Of a stretch of 23,862 bases of DNA, positions 7,975 through 16,590 are shown piece by piece. The notes under the pieces are model-generated. The model had not been told where the DNA came from. It worked only from the letters and a program-made list of their open reading frames with translations, and did no database searches. A program made the position numbers and the translations under genes. The DNA is from JAPYTU01 sp036166735 (lineage in GTDB: Bacteria > Bacteroidota > Bacteroidia > Cytophagales > MED-G16), in the NCBI GenBank assembly GCA_036166735.1, contig JAYZHG010000106.1, positions 1 through 23,862 of the forward strand, in the 5' to 3' direction. The number at the start of each line of letters is the position of its first letter. The stretch's first letter is position 1.

Positions 7975-9664
7975 ATTGTTTTGTTATTAAATTAATTTCT
8001 TTGTTTACTAGATTTTCCAAAAATTTTTTATTGTTGATCTCTTTTGAATTTAAGCTGAAATAAAATTTAATTTTTGGTTCAGTTCCCGAAGGTCTTATGA
8101 TTATTGAGCTATTATTTTTAGTTATTAGTTGTATTACATTGGACTTATTTTTTATTGCTGGATTGCTCTTATTTTTCATGTAGTCAATAATTTTATTGAC
8201 TTTTAGATTGTAGATATTTTTTGGTGGATTATTTCTATAATTTTCCATTATATTATGTATTGAATTTATTCCTTCAATTCCTTCTAATTTTATTGTAAAT
8301 AGTTTTTCTAAATAAAATCCATATTTAGAATAAATATCATTAAGAATATCATTCAAATTTTTATTTTTAGAATTAGCCCAGTTGGCAATTTCACATATTA
8401 CTGCTGAAGATATAACAGCATCTTTATCTCTAATAAAATCTCCTACCAAATACCCATAACTTTCTTCTCCTCCAGCTATGAATTTTTCATTTTTTTTCTT
8501 TTTTATTAATTCTGAAATATTTTTAAATCCTGTCAAAGTAGAATAACAATTTACTTTATAATCTGCTGCTATTTTTTCTATTAAATTGGTTGTAACAATT
8601 GTTTTTGCAATAAATCCATTAACAGGAAGTTTGTTTTTTTCTTTAAGTTTTAATAAAGTATAGTAAACAATTAAGCTTGCTAATTGATTTCCATTTAATA
8701 ATTTAATTTCATCATTATCATATATTGCTACTCCAACTCTATCTCCATCAGGATCAGTTGCAAGTAATATATCTGCCTTATTTTTTTTAAGATCTTTAAT
8801 TCCTTCTTTTAAAGCTTCATATTCTTCAGGATTTGGAGAATTAACAGTTGAAAAATTAGGGTCAGGTTTTTTTTGACTTTTTGTTATGATTATTTTTGAA
8901 AATCCAAATGCTTTTAATGCATTAGGAACTTGTGTTATTCCTGTACCATGAATAGGAGTATAGATAATTTTTAAATTTGAATTCAAATTATTATAGAGGG
9001 ATAAGCTTTTAATTTTTTTTATATATTCTTTATCTATCTTGTCATTAAGAAGTGATATGTTTTTATTGTTTGTACTACTGTTTATTTCATTTATATTATT
9101 TAGCTTATTAATTTCATTTAATATTAATTTATCATGAGGGTTTGTAATCTGCCCTCCATCTTTCCAATATACTTTATATCCATTGTATTCCTTAGGGTTG
9201 TGAGATGCAGTAATAACTATACCACAATTGCATTTTAATTTTCTTATTGCAAAAGAGAGTTCGGGAGTAGGTCTTAATTCTGAAAATAGATATACTTTTA
9301 TTTTATTAGCACTAAAAACTTCAGCAGACCATTGAGCAAACTCTTTACTGAATTTTCTATTATCATAAGCAATTGCTACACTAATATTTGATTGAAATTT
9401 TTTATTCAAATAATTTGAAAGCCCTTGTGTTGCAAAACCAATTGTATATTTATTTACTCTATTAGAACCTATTCCTATTATACCTCTCATTCCTCCAGTG
9501 CCAAATTCTAAGTTTTTATAAAAACATTCTAATAATAATTTTTGATTTTGTTTATGTAACAGTTGTCTGATTTCATTTTTTGATTTAGAATCAATATCAG
9601 AATCTAACCATTTATTTGCTTTTTTTTTACTAACCTCTAGCAAGTCGGTAAATTCTTTGTTCAT
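7967..9664 (-). CDS. Phosphoglucomutase / phosphomannomutase (alpha-D-phosphohexomutase family)
   Basis: Enzyme interconverting hexose-1- and hexose-6-phosphates. The 565-residue protein has the four-domain layout of the superfamily: the N-terminal FGTGGMRGIIG sequence (55-65), the phosphoserine loop TASHNPKEYNG (152-162, Ser154), the metal loop ATDPDGDRVG (about 300-309), the sugar-binding loop GGEESYGYLVGDF (about 395-407) and the phosphate-binding loop RPSGTEPKIKF (about 524-534). Length and the GGEESYGY form favour phosphoglucomutase/phosphomannomutase of the PgcA type over phosphoglucosamine mutase, which has a different serine loop. Adjacency to pgi supports a role linking glucose-6-phosphate with glucose-1-phosphate for polysaccharide or nucleotide-sugar synthesis. 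It starts four bases after the trpS stop. Glucose versus mannose preference is not decided. Confidence 0.93.
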   Translation of the reverse strand: MNKEFTDLLEVSKKKANKWLDSDIDSKSKNEIRQLLHKQNQKLLLECFYKNLEFGTGGMRGIIGIGSNRVNKYTIGFATQGLSNYLNKKFQSNISVAIAYDNRKFSKEFAQWSAEVFSANKIKVYLFSELRPTPELSFAIRKLKCNCGIVITASHNPKEYNGYKVYWKDGGQITNPHDKLILNEINKLNNINEINSSTNNKNISLLNDKIDKEYIKKIKSLSLYNNLNSNLKIIYTPIHGTGITQVPNALKAFGFSKIIITKSQKKPDPNFSTVNSPNPEEYEALKEGIKDLKKNKADILLATDPDGDRVGVAIYDNDEIKLLNGNQLASLIVYYTLLKLKEKNKLPVNGFIAKTIVTTNLIEKIAADYKVNCYSTLTGFKNISELIKKKKNEKFIAGGEESYGYLVGDFIRDKDAVISSAVICEIANWANSKNKNLNDILNDIYSKYGFYLEKLFTIKLEGIEGINSIHNIMENYRNNPPKNIYNLKVNKIIDYMKNKSNPAIKNKSNVIQLITKNNSSIIIRPSGTEPKIKFYFSLNSKEINNKKFLENLVNKEINLITKQYA

Positions 9665-9668
9665 ATTT

Positions 9669-10637
9669 CTAATATCCTAGTTTCTTTTTTACTCTACTTA
9701 AAACATTATTAGCTATTACTTTTGCTTTCTTTTCTCCTAATTTTAAAAAATTATTTAAGTAATCCTCATTTTTTATTAAATCAAAGTACATTTTTCTTTG
9801 ATTTTTATATTTATCTAGAATTAATTCTAATAATTCATTTTTAGCATGACCATATCCATATCCGCCTAATAAATATTTATTTTTCATTTCATCTGACTGG
9901 TTTTTTTTGGCAATAAGATTATATATTTTATATACGTTACACTGTTCAGCATTTTTAGATTCTTCTAATCCTTTGCTGTCAGTAATAATTGACATTATTT
10001 GTTTCTTTAAATCTTTTTCTTCTAAAAAAACATCAATTGTGTTATTATATGTTTTACTCATTTTTCTTCCGTCTGTTCCTGGTATTGTCATAACATTTTC
10101 ATCTATTTTACAATCAGGAACAATTAATGTATCTCCAAATTGGTGATTAAAAGATTTAGCAATATCTCGTGTAATTTCTAGGTGTTGTTTTTGATCTTTT
10201 CCTACGGGAACAATATCAGCGTCATATAAAAGTATATCTGATGCCATTAGGACAGGATAAGTAAATAGACCATTATTTACGCTAGATAAATTGTTTGATT
10301 TATCTTTAAATGAGTGTGAGTTTACAAGCATTGGATATGGAGTAAAGCAGTTTAAATACCAAGTTAACTCACATACTTCTGTGATTTTAGATTGTCTATA
10401 AAAGTAATTATTTTTATAATCAAAACCCATTGCAATCCAAGCAGCTGCAATTGATAATGTATTTTTAAGTCTAATTTTTGAATCTTTGATATTAATTAGA
10501 GAATGTAGATCAGCTATAAAAAATAATGATTCATTTTCTTTTTTATTAGATAATTTAATTGAAGGTTCAATAGCACCAAGTATATTTCCAAGGTGTGGTT
10601 TTCCCGAACTTTGAATGCCTGTTAATACTCTTGCCAT
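9669..10637 (-). CDS. trpS: Tryptophanyl-tRNA synthetase
   Basis: Class I aminoacyl-tRNA synthetase charging tRNA-Trp. The 322-residue length is normal for bacterial TrpS. The HIGH-type motif is PHLGN (14-18) after TGIQSSGK, and the KMSKS loop is GRKMSKT (around residues 190-197) after MTIPGTD. Other family segments are YPMLVNSHSFKDK, FTYPVLMASDILLYDADIVPVGKDQKQHLE and GGYGYGHAK near the C-terminus. It is the first gene of the minus-strand trpS-pgm-pgi unit and is divergent from the DUF1573 gene. Within the 67-base intergenic gap I see no TAnnTTTG promoter on this strand, only a near match (TAATTTTA), so its promoter is not assigned. The start is ATG. Confidence 0.97.
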   Translation of the reverse strand: MARVLTGIQSSGKPHLGNILGAIEPSIKLSNKKENESLFFIADLHSLINIKDSKIRLKNTLSIAAAWIAMGFDYKNNYFYRQSKITEVCELTWYLNCFTPYPMLVNSHSFKDKSNNLSSVNNGLFTYPVLMASDILLYDADIVPVGKDQKQHLEITRDIAKSFNHQFGDTLIVPDCKIDENVMTIPGTDGRKMSKTYNNTIDVFLEEKDLKKQIMSIITDSKGLEESKNAEQCNVYKIYNLIAKKNQSDEMKNKYLLGGYGYGHAKNELLELILDKYKNQRKMYFDLIKNEDYLNNFLKLGEKKAKVIANNVLSRVKKKLGY

Positions 10638-10667
10638 ATTAATTATAAAATTAATTCAATTGTTTAA

Positions 10668-10698
10668 TTGATTGACTATAAATATTTATATATTTTTG
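10668..10698 (+). promoter_or_regulatory. Bacteroidetes-type promoter of the DUF1573 gene
   Basis: TTG at 10668-10670, 20 bases of spacer, then TATTTTTG at 10691-10698 match the Bacteroidetes -33/-7 pattern. The box ends six bases before the ATG at 10705, predicting a transcript start near 10702 and almost no leader. This also argues against the upstream in-frame TTG at 10672, which would lie inside the promoter. Confidence 0.6.
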
Positions 10699-10704
10699 AA
10701 AATC

Positions 10705-11091
10705 ATGAAAAAATTAATTTTAACGTTTTCATTATTACTATTCATTTTTAGTGTTTTTTCTAAATCATCTATGATAGTTTTTGAAGATTCTGAACATGAT
10801 TTTGGTGAAATTCAAGAAAAAGGTGGAAAAGTTTCACATAAATTTTTGTTTAGAAATGATGGAGATGAACCATTATTAATTTTGTCTGTAAAACCTTCTT
10901 GTGGTTGTACTACTCCAAATTGGTCAAAAAATCCTATTAAACCTGGAGAAGAAGGATTTATAATTGCACAGTATAATCCTAGAGGAAGACCTGGTGTTTT
11001 TAGAAAATCTCTAAATGTTGTTACTAATCAAAGTTTTCCTGATAAGTCAAATAATAAATTTATTTATATAAAGGGTAATGTATTAAGGTAG
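10705..11091 (+). CDS. Secreted DUF1573 protein
   Basis: A small exported protein of 128 residues from the ATG at 10705. Residues 1 to about 20 form a signal peptide (Lys-Lys, hydrophobic stretch, then a Ser-rich end), with no lipobox cysteine. The mature part is a single immunoglobulin-like DUF1573 domain: FEDSEHDFGEIQEKGGKV, FLFRNDGDEPLLIL, then the hallmark KPSCGCTTPNW (Cys66 and Cys68) and PIKPGEEGFIIAQYNPRGRPG. DUF1573 proteins are abundant in Bacteroidetes and their molecular role is not established. An in-frame TTG at 10672 would add 11 residues but falls in the predicted promoter and would spoil the signal peptide, so I reject it. It heads the plus-strand unit with the two amidohydrolase-like genes. 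Confidence 0.9.
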   Translation: MKKLILTFSLLLFIFSVFSKSSMIVFEDSEHDFGEIQEKGGKVSHKFLFRNDGDEPLLILSVKPSCGCTTPNWSKNPIKPGEEGFIIAQYNPRGRPGVFRKSLNVVTNQSFPDKSNNKFIYIKGNVLR

Positions 11092-11145
11092 TTTTTAGTG
11101 AATTCTATCCATTTTTATTATATTGATTTTTCAAAACAACAGAAA

Positions 11146-14100
11146 ATGATGAAGGTTATATCTACATATAGAATATTTATATTCTTTTTTGTTATTTTTT
11201 TTATAAGTAATTCAATTTTTTCTCAAGAAAATTTTCCTATAAATGGAGTTGAAGATAATAGAGAAAATCATTATGCATTTTCAAATGCTAAAATTTTTGT
11301 TGATTATAAAACTGTTATTGAAAATGGAACTTTAATTATCAAAAATGGAAAAATTGTTTCAGTTGGTCAAAACATCTTTATTCCAAGAGGTGTTAAAGTC
11401 TTTAATTTGAATGGTAAGTATATATATCCATCATTTATTGATCTTTATACTGATTATGGAATTGTTAAAAAGAAAAGAAATAATGAAGGTGGTGAACTTT
11501 CTTATTTTATGAGATATATGAGCCCAAAAACAGAATCAGATAAATCAGGTCCATATGGTTGGAATGGAGCAATAAAGGCTGAGTATAATGTTGTTGAAAA
11601 TGTTAAAGTTGATGAAAAAAAATCAAAACAATTAAGAGATATTGGATTTGGATCTGTTGTCTCCCATAATATGGATGGAATAATGAGAGGATCTGGAGCT
11701 TTGTTATTACTTTCGGATCAAGAAGAACAAGATGTTATTTTAAAAGAAAAATCATCAGCTCATTATTCTTTTACTAAGGGAACATCTGCTCAAAATTATC
11801 CTAATTCATTAATGGGTTCTGTCGCTTTGTTAAAACAATCATTTTATGATGCTGATTGGTATAAGTCTGAATTTAATAGTGGTCAAGTTAATTTGACTTT
11901 ACAATCAATAAATAGTTCTAAAAATTTACCTCAAATTATAGAAGTAAGAAATAAGTTAAGAGTACTACTAGCTCAGAAAATAGGAAAAGAATTGAACATA
12001 AATTTTATTATAAAAGGTAATGGAGATGAATATCAGAGAATAAATGAAATAAAAAAAGGTTTATCAGAATTAATTGTTCCCATAAATTTTCCCTCTTCAT
12101 TTAATGTAGATGATCCATTTAATAATAATAATTTGTCACTTGCTCAATTGAAACATTGGGAGATGGCTCCTTCTAATCTTTATTTTTTAGATAATAATGG
12201 AATTAATTTTTCTATAACATCAAATGGACTCAAAAATTTAAAAGATTTTAGAAAAAATTTGATTAAGGCTATATCTAGAGGAATAAGTAAGGAAAATGTT
12301 TTAAAAGCTTTAACCTATAATCCAGCTAAAATGATAAATATGTCAAATAAATTAGGTTCTATTAAAGAATCTTATGTTGCAAATTTTATTATTTCAGATG
12401 GTGACATTTTTTTAGATAAAACTAAAATTATAAGTAATTGGGTTGATGGAAATAGATATGAAGTATCAGGTTATAATAAAAATGATTTTAGCGGATCGTA
12501 TCATCTTAATGTTGATAGTGATAAGATTTATTTAAAAATTTCTGGTGATATAAATAGTCCGAAAGCTATTATAAAAAACAATCAATCTGACTCTATAGAA
12601 TCTAAAGCTACTTTAAAAGTAAATGGAGACAATGTCAATTTAAATTTTAAGTTAAAAAAACGAGATTTTAAACTTTCAGGTTATTATTCAAATGGTATGT
12701 TAAAGGGTAGGGGAATGGTTAATAATTTGGATTGGATAGATTGGGATGCTAAAAGTTTTGTTGTTAATGAAGATAAAAAAGCGGATGCTAAAAGGGCTAG
12801 AAAAGAAAAAAAAGAAGTTATAGGTGATGTTGTATATCCATTTGTAGAATATGGTTCTACAACATTACCTAAACAAGAGAAAATATTAATTAAAAATGCT
12901 ACAGTTTGGACCTTAGAGAATGAAGGAATACTTAGCAATTCTGATGTGTTGATAGATAAAGGAAAGATAGTTTCTATTGGTAATAATATTCAGTCTGAAG
13001 ATGCAAAATTAGTTGATGGTAGTGGTATGCATTTAACTCCTGGAATAATAGATGAACATTCTCATATGGCACTTTCAGGAACTAATGAGGGTTCTCAATC
13101 TGTTACTTCAGAAGTTAGAATGAAAGACGTTGTAAATTCAGAAGATGTTAATATTTATAGACAATTGGCGGGTGGGGTTACTGCTGCTCAACTTCTTCAT
13201 GGATCAGCAAATCCAATTGGGGGTCAATCAGCAATAATTAAATTAAGGTGGGGGTCAAGTCCAAATGAAATGATAATAAATGAAGCAGATGAATACATAA
13301 AATTTGCACTTGGTGAAAATGTTAAAAGATCTAGGTCACCACAAAGTAGTAGGTTTCCCGATACAAGAATGGGTGTAGAACAAGTATTTGTTGATGCTTT
13401 TACTAGGGCAAAAGAATATAATAATGCATGGAAAAAATACAATTCACTTTCAAAAAAAGAAAAATTAAAATCTTCCAAACCTAGAAAAGATCTTGAACTT
13501 GATGCCTTGGCTGAAATTATAAATGGTGAAAGGTTTATAACGTGTCATTCATATGTTCAATCTGAAATTAATATGTTGATGAAAGTTGCTGAAAGTTTTG
13601 GATTTAAGGTAAATACATTTACACATATATTAGAAGGATATAAAGTTGCTGATAAAATGTCTGATCATGGAGTAGGGGCTTCAACTTTTTCTGATTGGTG
13701 GGCTTACAAAAATGAAGTTAAAGAAGCTATTCCTTATAATGCGTCTCTTATGAATTTAGCTGGAGTTGTAACTGCTATTAATTCAGATGATAGAGAAATG
13801 GCTAGGAGATTAAATCAAGAAGCAGCAAAATCTATTAAGTATGGTAATATGTCAGAAATTGATGCCCTTAAAATGGTTACTCTTAATCCAGCAAAACTTC
13901 TTCATTTAGATGATAGAATGGGAAGTATAAAAGTAGGAAAAGATGCTGATTTGGTTCTTTGGACAAATCATCCTTTATCTATTTATTCAAAACCTAAAAA
14001 TACTTTTGTAGATGGAAAAATGTTATTTGATTTAGATACGGATTTAAAATTAAGAGATGAAATTAAAAATGAAAGAGCTAGAATTATCACTAAAATGAAA

Positions 14101-14211
14101 GGGGATAAATCAACCTCTAGTTCACGAAGAATTCCATTTAGAAGAATTGATTTTGAATTGCAATGTGATGATATTATTGATTATCAAACTTTAATTGATT
14201 TAGAAAATTAG
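11146..14211 (+). CDS. Secreted tandem amidohydrolase-family protein (degenerate N-terminal unit, intact C-terminal unit)
   Basis: An exported protein of about 1021 residues with two amidohydrolase-like units. A signal peptide ending near SIFSQ suggests ATG start 11146 or 11149; the upstream GTG at 11098 would add 16 residues ahead of it. The N-terminal unit (about 45-450) has the usual beta-sandwich edge (ENGTLIIKNGKIVSVG) and an NPAK segment, but where HxH should follow PGxID it reads PSFIDLYTD (95-103), so it should not bind metal. A beta-rich stretch (about 455-580) follows. The C-terminal unit has PGIIDEHSHMALSG with His638 and His640, His801 (CHSY), His827 (THILEG), Asp881 (NSDD), NPAK and GSIKVGKDADLVLW, resembling imidazolonepropionase-like metal hydrolases. 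The substrate is unknown; a peptide or cyclic amide is a guess. Confidence 0.85.
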   Translation: MMKVISTYRIFIFFFVIFFISNSIFSQENFPINGVEDNRENHYAFSNAKIFVDYKTVIENGTLIIKNGKIVSVGQNIFIPRGVKVFNLNGKYIYPSFIDLYTDYGIVKKKRNNEGGELSYFMRYMSPKTESDKSGPYGWNGAIKAEYNVVENVKVDEKKSKQLRDIGFGSVVSHNMDGIMRGSGALLLLSDQEEQDVILKEKSSAHYSFTKGTSAQNYPNSLMGSVALLKQSFYDADWYKSEFNSGQVNLTLQSINSSKNLPQIIEVRNKLRVLLAQKIGKELNINFIIKGNGDEYQRINEIKKGLSELIVPINFPSSFNVDDPFNNNNLSLAQLKHWEMAPSNLYFLDNNGINFSITSNGLKNLKDFRKNLIKAISRGISKENVLKALTYNPAKMINMSNKLGSIKESYVANFIISDGDIFLDKTKIISNWVDGNRYEVSGYNKNDFSGSYHLNVDSDKIYLKISGDINSPKAIIKNNQSDSIESKATLKVNGDNVNLNFKLKKRDFKLSGYYSNGMLKGRGMVNNLDWIDWDAKSFVVNEDKKADAKRARKEKKEVIGDVVYPFVEYGSTTLPKQEKILIKNATVWTLENEGILSNSDVLIDKGKIVSIGNNIQSEDAKLVDGSGMHLTPGIIDEHSHMALSGTNEGSQSVTSEVRMKDVVNSEDVNIYRQLAGGVTAAQLLHGSANPIGGQSAIIKLRWGSSPNEMIINEADEYIKFALGENVKRSRSPQSSRFPDTRMGVEQVFVDAFTRAKEYNNAWKKYNSLSKKEKLKSSKPRKDLELDALAEIINGERFITCHSYVQSEINMLMKVAESFGFKVNTFTHILEGYKVADKMSDHGVGASTFSDWWAYKNEVKEAIPYNASLMNLAGVVTAINSDDREMARRLNQEAAKSIKYGNMSEIDALKMVTLNPAKLLHLDDRMGSIKVGKDADLVLWTNHPLSIYSKPKNTFVDGKMLFDLDTDLKLRDEIKNERARIITKMKGDKSTSSSRRIPFRRIDFELQCDDIIDYQTLIDLEN

Positions 14212-14212
14212 G

Positions 14213-15499
14213 ATGAAAAATATATTTATTTATTTGTTTTTATTGTCTTTTTTTACTTCGTATTCACAAGTACCTGAACCGGTAAAAAGTCAAAAACAAC
14301 CCATTGTTCTAATAAACGGAATGATTCATGTTGGAAATGGAAGTGTTATTGAAAATGGAGCAATAGCTTTTGAAAATGGAAAAATAACATATGTTGGTAG
14401 TACTTTTAATAATACTAAATTTTCTTCACATAAAATTATAGATGTAAAAAACAAAGAAATTTATCCAGGATTAATTTTACCGAATTCTAAGGTTGGTTTA
14501 GAAGATATTTCTGCAGTTAGGGCAACACTAGATCATACAGAAATAGGAGATATTAATTCTAATATAAGATCATTAATAGCATATAATACTGATTCTGAAA
14601 TGATTGCTACATTTAGATATAATGGTATTTTAATTGCTCAGGTAACTCCAGATGGAGATTTAATTACTGGAAATTCCTCTATAATGATGCTTGAAGGTTG
14701 GAATTGGGAAGATGCAGCATATAAAATTGATGATGGAATACATATTCATTGGCCAAGAAAAATTTTTCCACCAAATCCATGGAGAGGTTCAACTGATTTT
14801 AGAGAAAATCCAAATTATAAATCTGCTGTTAATGTAATAAAGAAATTTTTAATAGATTCTAGAGCTTATTTTGATGCAGCTAATCCAAAAATTAATCTTA
14901 AACTAGATGCAATGAGAGGTGTTTATAATCAATCTAAAAAAATATATATCCATGCAAATACTAGAGATCAAATTATTGAATCAGTTCAATTATTTAAAAG
15001 CAATAGTATAAATAATTTAGTATTGGTTGGTGCTGGTGATGCATATTATGCTATTGATTTTATTAAAGAAAATAATCTTCCAGTACTTTTAGAAAATTTA
15101 CATAGAACACCTTCTAGAAGTCATGAGGATATAGATTTACCTTATAAGTTACCTTTTTTACTTAAAGAGCAAGGTATCTTAGTTGGCTTAACATTAAGTG
15201 AATCTCTTCATGGTTCAAGAAATTTGCCTTTTATTGCAGGGACTGCTGCTGGATATGGTTTAGGAAAGGAAGAAGCATTAAAAATGATAACTTCAAATCC
15301 TGCTAAAATATTAGGAATTGATAAGATAACTGGAACTTTAGAAGTTGGGAAAGACGCAAATATTGTAATTAGTTCTGGTGATTTGTTAGATATGATGACT
15401 AGTAATGTGGAACGTGCTTTTATTACTGGAAGAGAAATTAATTTAAAATCTAAACAACAAATTTTGTATGATAGATTTAAGAGAAAATATTCGAACTAA
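14213..15499 (+). CDS. Secreted amidohydrolase-like protein lacking metal-binding histidines
   Basis: A 428-residue exported protein beginning one base after the larger amidohydrolase gene, hence translationally linked to it. It has a signal peptide (MKNIFIYLFLLSFFTSYSQ), then the amidohydrolase beta-sandwich edge (NGMIHVGNGSVIENGAIAF), and at the end NPAKILGI and GTLEVGKDANIVISSG, matching the closing strands of the family. At the point where active members have HxH after PGxID it reads PGLILPNSK (85-93), with Asn and Lys in place of the histidines. An HAN at about 246 and HGSRN at about 339 are the only later candidates. It is probably a non-catalytic partner or pseudoenzyme of the preceding protein. 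Family assignment is firm; function is unknown. Confidence 0.85.
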   Translation: MKNIFIYLFLLSFFTSYSQVPEPVKSQKQPIVLINGMIHVGNGSVIENGAIAFENGKITYVGSTFNNTKFSSHKIIDVKNKEIYPGLILPNSKVGLEDISAVRATLDHTEIGDINSNIRSLIAYNTDSEMIATFRYNGILIAQVTPDGDLITGNSSIMMLEGWNWEDAAYKIDDGIHIHWPRKIFPPNPWRGSTDFRENPNYKSAVNVIKKFLIDSRAYFDAANPKINLKLDAMRGVYNQSKKIYIHANTRDQIIESVQLFKSNSINNLVLVGAGDAYYAIDFIKENNLPVLLENLHRTPSRSHEDIDLPYKLPFLLKEQGILVGLTLSESLHGSRNLPFIAGTAAGYGLGKEEALKMITSNPAKILGIDKITGTLEVGKDANIVISSGDLLDMMTSNVERAFITGREINLKSKQQILYDRFKRKYSN

Positions 15500-15500
15500 A

Positions 15501-15923
15501 TTATATTGATCCTTCAATACATGTAGTATATAATCCTCCTCTTACATTATATTCTGTTGTAATTTTAATTTTATCTGTATTTAAAATTTCTTTTAAATCT
15601 AAATGTATATTCTTTGTTACTTCTTCTTGATAAATTCCTACATTTTTATAACTTATTAAATAGTATTTTAGAGCTTTAAGTTCTAAAGCTAATTCTCCTT
15701 TTGGAAAATATTCAATAGTTATTTTAGCAATATCTGGTAGGCCACTAAATGGACAAACAGCTATAAATTCTGGTGTGAATATTTTAATGTACTGATTTGT
15801 ACTTTTAAATTTAAAAACTTTAAGTTCTTTTTTTTGAATAGATTTTTTACTCTCAAAATCGACAATTTTCCCTTCAGCTTTTTGACCAATATATGGGTCA
15901 ATAATATTACTTTCTAATTTCAT
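15501..15923 (-). CDS. queF: NADPH-dependent 7-cyano-7-deazaguanine reductase QueF (preQ1 synthase)
   Basis: Reduces the nitrile preQ0 to the amine preQ1 in queuosine biosynthesis. From the ATG at 15923 the protein is 140 residues, the short YkvM-type. The catalytic Cys57 lies in VCPFSGLPD, with general acid Asp64 in the same motif, then ELALELKALKYYL with the substrate-binding Glu81, GIYQEE (Glu100) and a terminal NVRGGL. Where B. subtilis QueF has His-Glu, this protein has Gln99-Glu100, a form I believe occurs in other homologues. A TTG at 15953 would extend it by 10 residues into queC, but the ATG one base after the queC stop is the likelier start. It is the last gene of the long minus-strand run and ends one base from the convergent amidohydrolase-like gene. 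Confidence 0.93.
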   Translation of the reverse strand: MKLESNIIDPYIGQKAEGKIVDFESKKSIQKKELKVFKFKSTNQYIKIFTPEFIAVCPFSGLPDIAKITIEYFPKGELALELKALKYYLISYKNVGIYQEEVTKNIHLDLKEILNTDKIKITTEYNVRGGLYTTCIEGSI

Positions 15924-15924
15924 T

Positions 15925-16590
15925 TTATAGCCATTTATTTTTTTTTGCTTCAAAATACCCTTTTGATCTTAATAAGCTTGCAGGATTATCTAATTTACCA
16001 AATCCCCATTCATTTTTATTCTTTGATCCATTGTAATCTGTCATCGTATAGTTTATAATTATGTCTAAACATCGAAGTTCTTTGGCTAATTTCCAAATTT
16101 TTGCCTTATTAAGGTGCATTAACGGTGCATGAATTTTAATATTTTTATCATGTGCAAGGGAAATGGAATCTTTAATTGAATCAATAAATTTTTTTCTACA
16201 ATCTGGGTATCCACTATAGTCAGCTTCACATACTCCAATAACTATATCATTTATATTATTATTTACAGCATATGTAGAGGCAAGAGATAAAAAAATTAAA
16301 TTCCTTCCAGGAACGAATGAATTTGGTAAATTTTTATTTGATGGATGGTTAGTGTTTAGGTCTTTATTTTTATCAATTAAAGCTGAGTTAGAAAGTATTT
16401 TATTAAGCTTAATTATTTTAAATTGTATTTTTTCATTATCACATATTTTTTTTGCACATTCTAGTTCGATTATATGTCTTTGATTATAATCAAATCCAAT
16501 AGCTATTAATTTATCAAATTTTGATTTTGCCCAGAATAGACATGTGGTTGAGTCCTGTCCTCCAGATAAAAGAATAAGAGCTTTTTTCAT
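15925..16590 (-). CDS. queC: 7-cyano-7-deazaguanine (preQ0) synthase QueC, without the usual zinc cysteines
   Basis: ATP-dependent enzyme converting 7-carboxy-7-deazaguanine and ammonia to preQ0, the substrate of the adjacent QueF. The 221 residues include the PP-loop SGGQDSTTCLFWA (9-21), FDYNQRHIIELECA, FVPGRNLIFLSLA and GVCEADYSGYPDCRKKF, all close to E. coli-type QueC. The C-terminus is odd: where QueC has TCYNG followed by a CGxCxxC cluster binding one zinc, this protein reads TDYNG and then GKLDNPASLLRSKGYFEAKK, so none of the four cysteine ligands is present. Conservation elsewhere and the queF neighbour favour a functional preQ0 synthase of variant type, but a related PP-loop amidotransferase-like function is possible. 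It overlaps the transketolase C-subunit gene by four bases (ATGA). QueD and QueE are not in the window. Confidence 0.88.
   Translation of the reverse strand: MKKALILLSGGQDSTTCLFWAKSKFDKLIAIGFDYNQRHIIELECAKKICDNEKIQFKIIKLNKILSNSALIDKNKDLNTNHPSNKNLPNSFVPGRNLIFLSLASTYAVNNNINDIVIGVCEADYSGYPDCRKKFIDSIKDSISLAHDKNIKIHAPLMHLNKAKIWKLAKELRCLDIIINYTMTDYNGSKNKNEWGFGKLDNPASLLRSKGYFEAKKNKWL

Noticed and set aside
10638..10704. Promoter for trpS on the minus strand
   Set aside because: Only TAATTTTA, lacking the final G and a properly spaced TTG, was found, so no call is made.
15924..15953. Longer QueF beginning at the TTG at 15953
   Set aside because: The ATG one base after the queC stop gives the usual short QueF and fits the tight gene coupling of the run.
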